Of a DNA stretch of 64,000 bases, positions 11,229 through 22,793 are shown one piece after another. The notes beneath the pieces were generated by a model. That model did not search any database. It was not told the DNA's origin and saw only the letters and a program-made list of their open reading frames with translations. A program made the translations under genes and the position numbers. The stretch covers positions 1,736,001 through 1,800,000 of the forward strand of contig JAECYW010000006.1 in assembly GCA_023014335.1 (NCBI GenBank), given 5' to 3'. This DNA comes from Galerina marginata (taxonomy: Eukaryota; Basidiomycota; Agaricomycetes; Agaricales; Galerinaceae). Every line of letters begins with the position of its first letter. Within the stretch, counting starts at the first letter, position 1.

Positions 11229-12344
11229 TCAAATTAGCTCGACTTCTCCTCTAGCTACGAGCTGCTCTACGATGGAATATGGCATCAGCGATATATGGCC
11301 TTTCTCCATGTCCAATGTCGCGCCACTGGCAAACATGTATATAAGCGTGATGACGAACGGTGTAGCAAGAGAAAACGTACTCTGGGAGCCGTAGTCGTGG
11401 ACAATTTTGCAGGGCATGTACGAACACGGGGCGCGATTTATCTGGCTCTGTGACTGATACGGCGTGAATATGAGGATCTGTTCGACAGCTTCCGGAACGC
11501 GAACTTACTCATGGGTGGTACAAATAGGGGGGTATCGTCTAGATGGGACTGCTTTTCGGGCAGACTTTGTAGAACGGTGAGGTAGAAGTGTTGATCGGTG
11601 ATTTGGGCATGTCTGCGCAAAAATTCATAATTTGATGAAGGTACGAGAGAAAAATTCCTCCTTACCGGCTTGCGTGATCTCGTTCTGCGGCTGTCAGTCG
11701 CGTCTGGATCTCCGCGTTCGTCGTTATAAACCGCGCATATTTTTCGATCTACCAGCCATGCCAAAGATAAATGACAAAATACGGCGCCGAATGGGAAGGA
11801 AGAAACGCACCTTAAATAACCTCGTACGCACATACGATCTCACAATAAATTTCACGCGCTCCACCTCCGTCTGCACGAGCATAATCCGAATATGCTCCTC
11901 CTCAGACGTCGACGGGTCTTCTCTCAGCAGCTGTACAGCTTCTGACTAGCCATAACCACAACGAGCGCAGAAGACAAGACAAACCCATCAGCCCAGTCGT
12001 CCTCCTGTCGCCAAAAAAACTTAACCACGCACCTGCCTCCGGAGATGATCAAGCAGACTCGTCAACAGGTCCTCCTGCGCGGGGAGGATATCAGGCGCGT
12101 GTCGCTCGTTCATCCAGTGCCGCATCAGCTGCTCTAGCGGTGTCGCGTTTTCGTCTTCGTCAAGGAAGAGCTGCGGTCTGCGTTCTTCTCGGTCCTGATC
12201 CCGTTCTCGTTCTCGGGCCATCGGCACATCGTGGAATGCGCCAGCGTCGTCAGCGGCGTCATTGTCGTGGGTGGTGAAAGATGGCCCGGCTATGGGATCG
12301 ATGCGGCCTGCTTTTATGAGTTCGTATTCCTCGTCCCAGTTCAT
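11229..12344 (-). CDS. SLD5: GINS complex subunit Sld5
   Basis: Six exons on the minus strand (12033-12344, 11811-11945, 11666-11748, 11509-11612, 11381-11447, 11229-11325) give 265 residues. Sld5 is one of four GINS subunits that, with Cdc45 and MCM2-7, form the CMG replicative helicase in the nucleus. Visible features are an acidic N-terminal region ending in a helix with LEQLMRHWMNERHAPDIL, and the A-domain core with EEEHIRIMLVQTEVERVKF and VRSYVRTRLFKIEKYARFI. The typical B-domain end is present, with RPVFVHALQ and the terminal GEVELI, which is characteristic of Sld5. Length fits the family. The start is the first ATG of an open exon with MNWDEEYELIKAG. Confidence 0.92.
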
Positions 12345-12613
12345 GTTTGGTGATAGATTTGCACAGATTTAGATTCGAGATGTGGACAAGATTGGGTGAG
12401 AAAGGTAAAGAGGTAATGCAAATTGGATGTTGTCGCGTTTGTGGCTGCCCTAAACCTTTCACGTGATACCACTATACGAGGGATTTAGCTGACTTTAGTG
12501 AAAACAGCAGGCGCTTGTCCGGATGAAAGACGAAGGCCATAGTTCATATCAAATAAATACAAGTACAATTGGCCTCAATGACCCTAAGCGAGCGGCCTGG
12601 GGGAAAATTTTGC

Positions 12614-14725
12614 CTAGATCCTAATGCCCTGATCACGAACCGGCGGTGGAAGCCCATTTCCAAGCATGACGCGAGCTCCTTCACTCGTAACGTCGTTGAT
12701 CGTTAAAAAGATGAAAGCTAAGGACGGCAGGGTTAAAGCAACAATATTCAGCGTTCAAAAGTATTCCATACCTGGCCCTGGAGGAAAGATTCGGTTATTG
12801 GGTGGACTTGTAACCACCAGAGTCCTCCGATCTGGAGAGAGGATGGCGTCCATGAAAACTAGACGCTGACTGGAATGGAATGCATGGGAAGAGAATCCAA
12901 GGTCCATCAATGCGACTGAGGAAGAAGTTTATAAACCATCAAAATTGTACATCCATTGCAAACAGTCGGTAACTGACCTTTCACGGAAGACGCCCTGAGA
13001 TTGGTCGGAACGGATATTTCAACGATAAAGGCCTGATTAAACCCGATTTTCGTTGGGACTTTTGTGAGCTTCGGTCGTGCCGTTGACATAAACGGGGGGT
13101 TCAGATACTCAACACGGAGTTCCCTGTGTTGAAAGTCAAGTTAACTGTTTTAGAAGGTAAATGCGAACGAACGTGTGGAATTCAGTTCCATTGACGACGC
13201 CACCATTGGGGTTAGATCCAGCCAGTAATATATTTCTGAGGGGTTCAAAAATTAGCGTTTGATCCATCGGAAATTATGAAGTAGATTACCCAGATGGTGT
13301 CAAGGTCGCCACGGAGTGGTACATACGTGCAATGTTAGTCGTAGGAAGTCCTGCATTGCTGATTCGCCTTCCAAGAGGCGCATCTGGTGTGTATAGAGAA
13401 GGCGTGAACCTATACCGAAGACTGAGCAATTCCAGAACAATGTCAAAAGCAAATTGCATACACTGGGTGATCTGCGTTGGATTGATTTCCAACAGGGTCC
13501 TTGATAGAGTTGAAAGCTGCGTATCCAGTTTTGGCCCCATTCGTGATGAGAATTTGTCCGTTCGGGAGAAGAATCATCTCAGGCATCATTCGAGGCTCTA
13601 GAAGATGCTCGACTTGCCATCCTTTTTTGATCCCAGCAGGAGTGAGCACCATGCGACTGCACTGGTCGGATGCGGGATCTTGTGAGGAGAGCTGAAGGGC
13701 GGGAATCTGGTCACTCGTGGTTGTACCTCCACAGACGAGCACTTCAGGCGTAAAGTTGGGTGGAGATAGAGGCAAAAGCGCGGCTGTACCATCGAAAGGA
13801 TTTGTTACTCGAACACCGTTCGGAATGTCTGGTAAAATCGTCTCGGTATTTTTTTCAACATCATAAATGATAGTTTGGTTATTCGCGATCATCAACACTG
13901 TTCCGTCTGGGAGTTGAAAGATTCTAGGGAAGAAGTATTGAGCCTAAATAGAAAATGAATGCGAAAAACAAAATTCACCGAGGAAATAGGTTCGCAGGAA
14001 GACTCCTCTGGAGGAACTCTAATGGGCGAGGGACTCCTTCGTCTTTCGAGGGAAAAAATTCGATATTGTCGACAGGATCCGTATTATAAAAAAGTGTAGC
14101 TTCATGAATTCCTCCTACAATCATCTGTAATAATGTTAATTTTACACTCAGATAATACCTTAGTATAACTTACAAGAGAACCATCGAAGATTCTAATTGC
14201 GGACGTGTACCACCGATTTTCAACGAGGTGGAGGGTGGCTGGGTCTTCGATGATGGTGCATCCAACGCCATTTTCGTCCTCGCAAGGTTCGAAAATTCGA
14301 ACACCCATACGACCATCCGCCGCACCTGGGGCGACTGTAAATGGAGCATTCCCACCAAGGCTAACCTTCAAATTTGATAATGCTGAGACGATGACAGCAA
14401 AGAGTTCAGATCGAAGCAATCTCACCATCGTCCCATTGCTCAAAAAGCCTCCTGTGGCGCAGAAAGTATCAGTAACGAGTCTTAGAGGCGACGCCGTATT
14501 TGTCTTCAAATTCCAAAGTGCGCCCCATGCTGAGTGACCATCAATCATCAGCGGATCGTTGCTCGCGAGGTCGAAGAAGATAGCGAGGGTGGGGGAGACG
14601 ATGCTGGCTTCCAGTGCTAGGATTCCACTCGTGCCATTTTGGACGAATTCCCATTGAGGATTGGAGGCAAGGGCAGTCCCGGCTACGACAAGGAGGCGAG
14701 ACAGAAAAGCGAGAGTCCTTCTCAT
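12614..14725 (-). CDS. Glyoxal oxidase-like copper radical oxidase
   Basis: A multi-exon minus-strand gene with a signal peptide ([20 protein letters not shown]). It is a secreted copper radical oxidase (AA5_1), which oxidises aldehydes such as glyoxal and supplies hydrogen peroxide to lignin-degrading peroxidases. Candidate active-site residues are all present: the thioether Cys in DTFCATGGF, the first Tyr in [10 protein letters not shown], the Tyr-His pair in [10 protein letters not shown], and a C-terminal His in STHAFH. The C-terminal galactose-oxidase-like (DUF1929) region follows EYLNPPF and ends near [12 protein letters not shown]. Numerous short introns interrupt it, as is usual in agarics. 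The start follows from the signal peptide. A frame on the opposite strand at 12666-12869 is only a shadow. Confidence 0.9.
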
Positions 14726-15772
14726 TGTTACAAGGTGGTAAACTTCCTGAGAGCTGGTTAGCACCAGAGCTTGAGTTTGAGGGCTTTATACCGAGCTAAT
14801 AAACCTGTGAATAACGAAGCATCCGAGTTGGGTAACAGTCCCATACCGACCGAAGCTCGAAACAGGCACAAGCGGACAATCCTCTTGGCAGTGGTTCACC
14901 CAATCCTGGGGCAGCCTTCTCACTCCCCATACTGGTGGACAAGTGGGTTTCCTGAGTGTGAGATCATCAAAGGGCCGTGCGGAATGGTCTGACATTTTCC
15001 TGAAGCCATTGTGTTCGTCAGGCCTTGGTCGAGGAGCTAGATAGAAGGCACGTCAGGGACTGACTGATTCATAGCATCTTAACGAAACACAGATACCACT
15101 CTTTTGGCGTCACCCATCATCGCCACTGGGAATATCCTGTATCTTGCTGAAGAGGAATGGTCACAAAAGGATCAGCAGCCCACGCAGTCATGGTATTTCA
15201 GGATGCCTGTAGTGGGATATTACCACTGCCCACAGCTTTTTCCTTCCTTCCTTCCAAATCCACAGGCCGGTTTCCAAGTGATATTGCGGATTTCAACGAA
15301 AAAGGTGTGGTATGAGAAGATGCAGGAAAAATTATTAGCCAGGGCAAGGCTTGAGAGCCATTTCGATGTAACAAGACACCCGAAGAAGTAATAGGTTCAG
15401 GACTAAACTGCAGCTGCGGGGGTCTTGCCATGCAGGTGGCCGACCGTGCGGTTTAGAATCATTGGGCTGTGGGTTGGCTTTCTTGACTGAAAAAATGAGA
15501 CCACAGGACGCCACCGCTCGACATGAGCAAGTATTGGGCGCATTATCGAACATGGCTTCCCCCGGAAACGTTGAGGCGCGTCCATCTGACTCAAGATGCA
15601 AGCAGGCTGCAGCACTATGAAGGATTATACATGCCCATGATGGACGTTCGTCGTTAGAAAGAAACATGGTTGTCAATTGTTGAATTGAGAGGGTCCCGTT
15701 AGGTGGCACGTGATAAATTTCGAGACGCGCTGTCACCGTCACGTCGTGGTTTCTTGGAGTTTTTGAGTTTTA
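14726..15772. other. Intergenic region upstream of the glyoxal oxidase
   Basis: It contains the promoter side of the oxidase gene. The only longer frame (to 15391, plus strand) has no ATG at its start and no recognisable domain. Nothing else is supported. Confidence 0.4.
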
Positions 15773-16461
15773 GCCCCACGCACGTGAGGGGGAAACCATT
15801 ATGTAACGCTCGAAACGAACCCGCAAGGGAATCGGCTCGCTTCCACTTCCAATCTCTTCCCCTCACCACCACTTGAACGTTTGGACCTTCGTCGTCGTCG
15901 CAGCCGCCGCTGCCGCTCTTTACCGCCATGCCTTTCTGGGTTAGTGCCGCCTAGGCCTAGCCTCTGTTTGTTCGACCTTACGACCTCCTCAACCCTGTGC
16001 CCTTCTATCCGTTCAATGCCACCATTACCACTGCGCATCGCGCTTCATCGACGCGCCTCTCCATCGTGTCTTCGTCAACGCGCTGTCCGGTCGCGTCTGG
16101 CGACGCGTCTGTGGCACCTTAGGGCTGATGTACAAGAATTAGAGTTGGCTGCGTGCCGTGGTTTTGGGACAAGTGCCACCTACCTACAAGTAGATAGATA
16201 CCTTCGGTTATGTTCTCCTCCATGTCCTATCTTTCTTGTACATTATCAGTTATAGTTATTTAACGACAACCATCTTGCTGTATTTTCAATGGTATTGATT
16301 GCTTCTTTTCCCCCTATTTAAAATTCAGAGGCATGAATGCATTCACAAGTTTACAACATAATTATAATGTCGGGACTCTGATCCAAGTGCCACACTTCAC
16401 AAACGAACTGGTTCGGTGAAATGTGTGCGTTACATAATGCTTGACCTCACGTGCGTGGGGC
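15773..16461. mobile_element. 689-base inverted-repeat element
   Basis: The ends are inverted copies starting GCCCCACGCACGTGAG, each flanked by TA (15771-15772 and 16462-16463). After a short divergent stretch both arms again share CATTATGTAACGC, so the inverted ends span about 50 bases. The inner part is GC-rich with CGTCGTCGTCG and GCCGCCGCTGCCGC runs, resembling in composition the core of the ~4 kb element at 3252-7224. There is no coding capacity, so it is a non-autonomous TA-inserting element. Confidence 0.7.
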
Positions 16462-16463
16462 TA

Positions 16464-17476
16464 AAAGTCGCCAACTCTTTCTTGGATTGGAGCTATGAAC
16501 ATCTTGGTTTCTCCACCGATATCCTCTCTTCACCACTCAGCGATGTCCTTATTTCCAGCTCCTAAAATCCTTGAAACCCCTTGGTTTGTGAATATGTGGG
16601 TCGTATCCTCGGCCGTTTTTTAAAGACACGAAATTTTGGGTACTGCGTAACTCTGAAACTGCCAGAGGTCTGAGGTCCTCCGGGGAAGCAATCCTAGGTC
16701 TCTGCACTCCAGTCTAAAAAGCAACATGACGCGTATGATGAGCCTGACGGCGAACCATATTATATTTTGTCCTGGAAGGTGTGAATCCCTGGTGAGCTTC
16801 GCTCCTATCTCCTTTCCGTGGTATATATTCATCCGCTCATATGGCGATGAATGACGAGCCCACCTCATCGTCCCGATTCCTGAGCTTGACAAGAACCTTC
16901 TGGGCCTGCTTGCCACAGTGGTAGCCTATGCCATCTGTTTTTTCTCGAGATCATAGTCTGGACGTCACCCTTGAATCTGAGGCGCGTCTTATATCAATCT
17001 TGGTCGGAATTGGTATCGGAATTCTCCTACTTGTCTCTGCGATTATCATTCACGGTTCCCAACTCCTGCAAAAAATACGCCGTGCCTCGTATTTTCCCGG
17101 TCAAATTGCAAACCAGGCCGAGGCTGAGGTATTTATCGGCCATTTCTCCCTTCATGTCGCAAATGGGACACGTCACAATGCAGCATAATACACCTGGCAT
17201 CTGACCGAGCCCTGCTCCGTACATTGCACTGGTGGGTGCACCTAACATTTCCCTACTCTCTGAAAGATGTCGCTCCCTCCTCGCGTCCACGTGGGCCGGA
17301 GAGGTCCTACTTGGTGACTACAATGCCAGCATCTTATACTTTGTCCTAGAGTACGTATTTAGACAATATAATGCACTATTTGCTTTGTACATCATACACA
17401 ATGGTAGAACCCCGTTCATAAAGTTGGGGAGAAGGTGTGACAGCCTAGATCCCAAAATGGAAAACCTTTGAAAGAT
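16464..17476 (+). other. Region with possible membrane-protein remnant
   Basis: A plus-strand frame starting at 16928 encodes a hydrophobic segment (ISILVGIGIGILLLVSAIII). Just upstream, 16877-16945 in another frame encodes a second hydrophobic stretch (LLGLLATVVAYAICFF). I could not connect them by splice sites into a longer product, nor name a family. It may be a decayed membrane-protein gene truncated by the insertion of the neighbouring large element. Confidence 0.2.
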
Positions 17477-18024
17477 TCAAGTCGTAGGATTCAAAAGCGA
17501 CAGTCGCGTAGTTTGTGGTCGATAGCCTTGAAATATTTTAAGACCATATTCCACTTCATGAGACTTGAAAAGATTATTATATATTACCTTTAAGTCACAG
17601 GATTTAAAATAACCATGGGGTTCAAATTGCCAATAGTTCGAAGTCTGGCGAATTGAGATTCGACGCAGTCATTTTTAACGCCTCGAGAGAATTCAAAAAC
17701 ACGAGGCTAAGTTTTCAGCAGCATAAGAATCAAAATTGTTCGAACCTGACAACTTCAAGTCCACGGAAGTAAAATTTGCAGTAGTTGGGTTTTCCAACTC
17801 ACGAGAATCGAAAATGAAGGCGCTGATTTCCTAGGGGCATCAGACTCGGAATTTAATGCTTCCAGCATATTCAAGTCTACTGAAGTGAAATCCGTGGTAG
17901 TTCAATTTACCAGCTCGCAAGAATCAAAAAACGAGATTTTGAAATCAAATGCCGGCATTCTATATTGTCCGTACACTCAAATTGCCGAGCGTTTATAGCA
18001 TTAATTTGTGCACCGCCACCTACA

Positions 18025-18262
18025 ACCAGCGTCTATCGCCAATGACTTCATTCTAAAAATAACCCACCCACTCCCGCGACTATCGACGCTGATTCGTGAC
18101 TTATAAATCGCGACCTCATCGTAACGCTCTTCTCACTCACACCTTGCACTTCACCACCACCACCCACCGCGCTTGCTCTAATCATTCGGAAGCTCTGACC
18201 CTTCAAAGTAAGATGACATCTCTATTCTTGTGTAATACCTTCATTGAACATCGACTACTAGA
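18025..18262 (+). promoter_or_regulatory. Conserved arm promoter with TATAAA
   Basis: The block upstream of the left arm gene is almost identical to the corresponding block in the right arm. The words CCCACTCCCGCGACTATCG, GACGCTGATTCGTGAC and a TTATAAATCGCGACC box (18101 onward) are unchanged, whereas the coding sequences downstream have diverged. This points to a functional core promoter, or to a transposase or host factor binding site retained by selection. Transcription would run inward. Confidence 0.6.
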
Positions 18263-18647
18263 ATGTCCGGGAACCCCAAAATCACCCCAGCCCTCGCCAA
18301 CCGCGTCGCAAACTTCCCGCGACTCTGCCGTTTCTCTCCCTGCCGGGTCGTATACTATGCCGTCGACGGCACGTATGTGGGGAGCTTTGCGCGATACAAG
18401 GATGTCGCATGGGATATAATCAATGGGCGGCCAGTGAGTTTTTGCCTGTATGATTTTGACATTTGACGAATATCTCGGATTCTAGACTGTTGTGGGGCAT
18501 ACAGTCCTTGTAGGTGACGTTGTTGTACACGTCGGCATTGGGAACACAACCCCTCTCCAGTGAGTCTTCACCTGTTAACTTAATGCTCAACACTCACCGA
18601 TATCATTTAGTAAATCCTGCACCCAGTGCGGCAAAGAGAACCTTTAG
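18263..18647 (+). CDS. Arm-encoded CxxC protein, left copy
   Basis: Three exons (18263-18433, 18486-18559, 18611-18647) give 93 residues. The protein starts MSGNPKITPALANRVANFPR, has a basic N-terminal half with RYKDVAW, a beta-rich middle (HTVLVGDVVVHVGIGN), and ends in KSCTQCGKENL. The terminal CxxC could be half of a zinc site. No known family is recognised. The right-arm copy has the same intron positions, phases and sizes (second and third exons of 74 and 37 bases in both). Retention of open frames in both copies despite divergence suggests selection for function. Its position in the arm and inward direction suggest a role tied to the transposon ends, but this is inference. Confidence 0.7.
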
Positions 18648-18819
18648 CGGTGTTGAGGGATTTGGGCGATTGAATGTGTAGTTCTTGGGCGAATTATAGT
18701 TGTCTGTCTTGTGCTCTATTTACGTTGGTGTAATTGAGGGTTTTGTGCCTCCTCTAATCGAGTATTGATAACTGAAAGGATTGAAGGATTGAAAAGGATC
18801 AAGACTTCTCCAAGATGCG

Positions 18820-19520
18820 AATGCCAAGTCTGCAGAATCAAACTCTCAGTAGTCAGGTTTACTCACTCAGGAGAATTGAAAATGAAGCCATTGAATTCCT
18901 GGCAGCGTCAGACTTGGAATATAATACCAACAATATTACCAAGTCTGCAGAAATCAAATCCTCAGTAGTCGGCTTTACTAACTCAAGAGAATCAAAAATG
19001 GAGCCATTGAATTCCTGGCGGCGTCAGACACGGAATATAATACTACCAGTAATACCAAGTCTGCAGAAATCAAATTCTTAGTAGTCGGCTTTACTAACTC
19101 AAGAGAATCAAAAATGCAGCCATTGAATTCCTGGCGGCGTCAGATACGGAATATAATACTACCGGTAATACCAAGTCTGCAGAAATCAAATCCTTAGTAG
19201 TCGGCTTTACTAACTCAAGAGAATCAAAAATGAAGCCATTGAATTCCTGGTGGCGTCAGACACGGAATATAATACTACCAGTAATACCAAGTCTGCAGAA
19301 ATCAAATCCTTAGTAGTTGGCTTTACCAACTCAAGAGAATCAAAAATGGAGCCATTGAATTCCTGGCGGCGTCAGACACGGAATATAATACTACCAGTAA
19401 TACCAAGTCTGCAGAAATCAAATCCTTAGTAGTCGCGTTTACTAACTCACAAGAATCAAAAATGAAGCCGTTGAATTTCTGGCGGCATTAGACTCGGAAT
19501 CCTATGTTAGTATTACCAAG
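18820..19520. repeat. 116-base tandem array, about six copies
   Basis: The unit begins ACCAAGTCTGCAGAAATC and recurs at 18938, 19054, 19170, 19286 and 19402, with a degenerate first copy near 18822. Units contain AACTCAAGAGAATCAAAAATG and GAATTCCTGGCGGCGTCAG. The units resemble the subterminal elements at 17750-17880, so the array is a local amplification of an arm motif. Short frames through it are composition artefacts. Confidence 0.85.
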
Positions 19521-20241
19521 TCTCCTATATCGTTTGTAAACACTTAAATTTCCGATTGAATTTGCACTGCCACCGACAACCAGCGTCTATTTTCACAGAA
19601 ATAGCCCACCAACTCCCACAACTATTGACGCTAATTCGTGACTTTTACATTGCGCCTACCTTCTTTGTAAGGCTCTTCTTATCCTCACACGGCTTTTTCT
19701 ATTATTAATAGAGGAATAGAGTCACAGGATAATTTGAGATGATGTACATGCTGGCAATCGGCGGCTATTCCAGATATAAATGCTGTAGCCAGCTTTACAC
19801 CTTGATATCTCACGCTCTTTTGATGCAAATGATTCAGAAAAATAAGTGAACATATCTTTAGTCCTTCTGCGGCATTAACATTCGCTTTTCTCCATTACAA
19901 GTCCAGGGAAGCCAAACAGGGTGAGAAGTAAATATTGGCTCAGAAGCCGGAACAATGATATTTACCTTTTTTTGGACTCAAATGGTTGAGAAAAGGAGAT
20001 TGAGAAATTTTCGACTCATCTGCGTCATTAACATTAATCTTTCTTAATTACAAGTCCAGAGAAGCCAAATAGGATCAGAAGCAACTATTGGCTCAGCAGC
20101 CGCATTGCAATTCCGGTTGCATCTAATATGAATTCATACGCTCTATATATTCTTTTCTTGCCAATTCCACGTCGACTGAAGCTAAAATCAAATTTTAAAG
20201 CTGCCTAAATACATATTCCCCACTCCTTCTTCTGTACCATC

Positions 20242-20988
20242 ATGTTCGCAGAAACCAAGAAGGACCGCGTCCAAAAGCTCATCGATCTTTATGTTGACTG
20301 TCCCAAAGACGAGGATCCCAATTTGCTCAGGCCAGCCACCGGAGGGCATGACCTCTTCCTCTCCCTTGCCCCTCATGGCGATGTGAACCAACACAATGCT
20401 CGTCTTACCTACTTGGAATTGCTTGGAGTACCCAGCCTTGAAGATATTCGAAACTATTGTCTTACTCGCATCATACCAACTTGGACCCCTGCACCTGGCG
20501 GAAATTTTTATAAGATTCAAGGTAAATGATTTTCTCCTGCCTTCAGCGTCTTCTGCCATAACTAATGAGCCTACAATAACAGAAGGAAGGATAGGTAGAG
20601 TTGTAAACTCCCCCTTCTCCCGGTTCCATACTAACCAAGCCACCTTACAGTAAAATCCCACGTCTACTCGCCCCAGGACGTGAGAGGCGACTACCAATCT
20701 TTGCTTGACTCGACTAAAGCTTTTGTCGAATCGTTTGAGAGGAATGGGAAATGGGCTAGGTTGACGCTTATTGCCAGAGACGAGAAGTTCAGTCAGGATG
20801 AACGAGTTGAGGCGATATTTCGACTGCGTGGGGCATGGCAGATACCGACCAAGGAGGAGATCAATTTCGACAATGATGGGATAATTACTTCCTTTGACTA
20901 TACTCGACCTCGTGGACCTGCACCTGGCGACCACCTCATTATTTCGGCAATTCATCATGTTCACGACAACAATCTGGTGGTGCAGTAG
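20242..20988 (+). CDS. Transposon cargo protein A1, unknown function
   Basis: Two exons (20242-20521 and 20651-20988) give 205 residues, with a rather long 129-base intron. It starts with MFAETKKDR immediately inside the left arm. Conserved with the next gene are ARLTYLELLGVPSLEDIRNY, PAPGGNFYK, the segment after the intron (KSHVYSPQDVR), QDERVEAIFRLR, IPTK, and the end HLIISAI. No known domain is recognised, and no signal peptide or membrane segment is present, so a soluble protein is likely. It forms a tandem paralogous pair with 21493-22269. Confidence 0.65.
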
Positions 20989-21492
20989 TTATACTGTTGT
21001 ACCTTCTGAATACAGCCATTTTATTATGAGTAATCAACCCAAGCTTTTTATGTTTCCAAATATAAATTTGACCCGTCCATGCCAAACATCGAGTCCAGCG
21101 CCAAGGGCATCAGGTCTTATTTTGGAACAGTTACGATCAGCACTGCCACTAACTTCCGATCTACACAATCTGTCAAGGCCGGTCCGATTCTTTGCGTGCT
21201 GATTCACCTATGCAGGGAAATAAGGGGTCATCATGTAGATCTCGAATTCTGAAGCGCCATAAAACTCTCATTGTTTTCTTCTATCTTGAGAGATCTTGGT
21301 CTAAACACTGGACGGTGGCTACCTTCTAAATGCCTTTTGATCTCGACGCTGAGGGCTTCTAAGCCTATACGCCAGCTTTCAAGTGTACAGATTTGATATT
21401 CTGGAATTGTAAATTCTCTTTCAGTAGCCACAAAATATTAGCACTCGTCTGATTGGAACCATCCTCTCGGCTCTTTCTCCTTGACAACCACC

Positions 21493-22269
21493 ATGCCAGG
21501 GATAGGTGGCTGCATTTCTGAAACCCTCGCCAACCATGCAATCCTTGCTTTGCAGGCTTATAAACGCAAAGCCTTGACCGAAGCTCAGCTGAGCCTAGAA
21601 CGCAGCAAGACCCCCGCCTTTCCGTCATTTTACACCAACAATAGCCATGATGCTCGTCTTGCGTACCTTGAGCTCTTTGCTGTCCCTAACTCTGAGGATA
21701 TTCGCAATTTCTGCCTTGCAGAATGCATGAAAATATGGGTTCCAGCACCCGACGGAAAGTTCTACAAGCAGTGCGAGGAAAATTGGGTTCCACGCTGTGA
21801 TGGAACATTTTCCTTGGAAAAAGGTGAGCTATTTCATGACCTTGAATTATAAACATCGATTTAACATTGCTGAGAAGGACGGACAGGTATCAAAATTCTG
21901 TTTCTGTTTGTCGTCTCTGTTGTACCGCACTGACCAATTTTTTTGACAGACAAATCCCGCCTCTATTCACCGAAGGAGATTCGCGACAATTATCTTGAAC
22001 AAGTCAAATGTGTTCAGCATCGTGTACAAGATTTCACCACCTCCGGCTTTGACGTTTTTCTCAAGCTTCTTGCCCGCAGCCCGGTTTTTGATGAGGAGGA
22101 GCGCTTAGACATGCTTTTCTGGTTACGAGAGAGGGAGTTCGAAATTCCGACCAAGATTAGGACGAAGCACAACAATGAAGGGCGCGCCATCAGACAAACC
22201 TACGGGTTGGAGGAAGAACCTTCTGAATCCCAGTACCTTGTAATTTCGGCAATCTATGGTACAAACTGA
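21493..22269 (+). CDS. Transposon cargo protein A2, paralogue of A1
   Basis: Two exons (21493-21823 and 21950-22269) give 216 residues. The intron lies at the same place and phase as in A1 (just before KSRLYSPKEIRDNY). Shared blocks are ARLAYLELFAVPNSEDIRNF, PAPDGKFYK, EEERLDMLFWLRE, IPTK and QYLVISAIYG at the end. Overall similarity is low, so the duplication is old and both copies have been kept. Function is unknown. Confidence 0.65.
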
Positions 22270-22793
22270 TGCTTTCTTGTTAAAATACAAGGTTATTAGG
22301 CCATTCTAGCTTTGTAGCTTACTATTGGATACAGTGATTGGTATTTTAACTTCCTGGTTGTTCCGTGAGGTCGTCCTCCCCACCATGGTGTCCCTTTTAC
22401 CCCTCCAAAAATTGCGGATGCCTATGGCCCCAGTCTCAATTCCTTGGACTCAAGATCGGAGAGCTTGTAAATTATAGAGTCTCAGGAAATGAGAACAAAG
22501 AACGTGATCATATTGAGTCTGAGGACTTCAAACCATACTACCAATCATTTCTGGCTCGTCTGCTATGGAATTGAATAAATATCCATATGTGAACTCATAT
22601 GCCACCAGATTAACAAGCACCCCAGTTTCAGTTCCTCAGAAACGGCCCTGCAATTTTGTTTCGTGCGTTGAGAATAACCTTTTGGGACCAAAAAATTCGA
22701 TTTCACGTCTAGCGCCTCAAACTTGCTCAAGGTGTCAAATTTTTCGACAAATCACATTTATACGCACACTACACAAGATGGATATATACGCCG
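22270..22793. other. Intergenic region inside the transposon
   Basis: This gap lies between the 3' end of A2 and the 3' end of the convergent microexon gene. Frames present (for example 22565-22849) have no family features, and I see no repeat. Confidence 0.4.

Larger units (their letters stand above)
17477..20215. repeat. Left inverted arm of the large transposon
   Basis: About 2.7 kb matches the reverse complement of 38690-40544, by eye at roughly 85-90 percent in the outer 1.2 kb and less inside. From outside in it holds subterminal reiterated units of ~115 bases with AACTCACGAGAATC-like cores (about 17620-17950), the promoter and gene of the CxxC protein (18025-18647), a 116-base tandem array (18820-19520), a decayed second copy of the promoter segment (about 19555-19690), and two ~200-base direct repeats with TTACAAGTCCAGRGAAGCC (about 19850-20130). 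The right arm lacks the tandem expansion. Confidence 0.8.

Noticed and set aside
18096..18419. A 107-codon frame overlapping the left arm gene, with a mirror copy at 39662-39922
   Set aside because: It is the +1 shadow of the conserved promoter and first exon of the CxxC gene; the spliced CxxC frame keeps its motif and introns in both copies.
20188..20964. 258-codon minus-strand frame opposite cargo gene A1
   Set aside because: It is antisense to the two-exon A1 gene, whose paralogue A2 shares the plus-strand frame and intron position.
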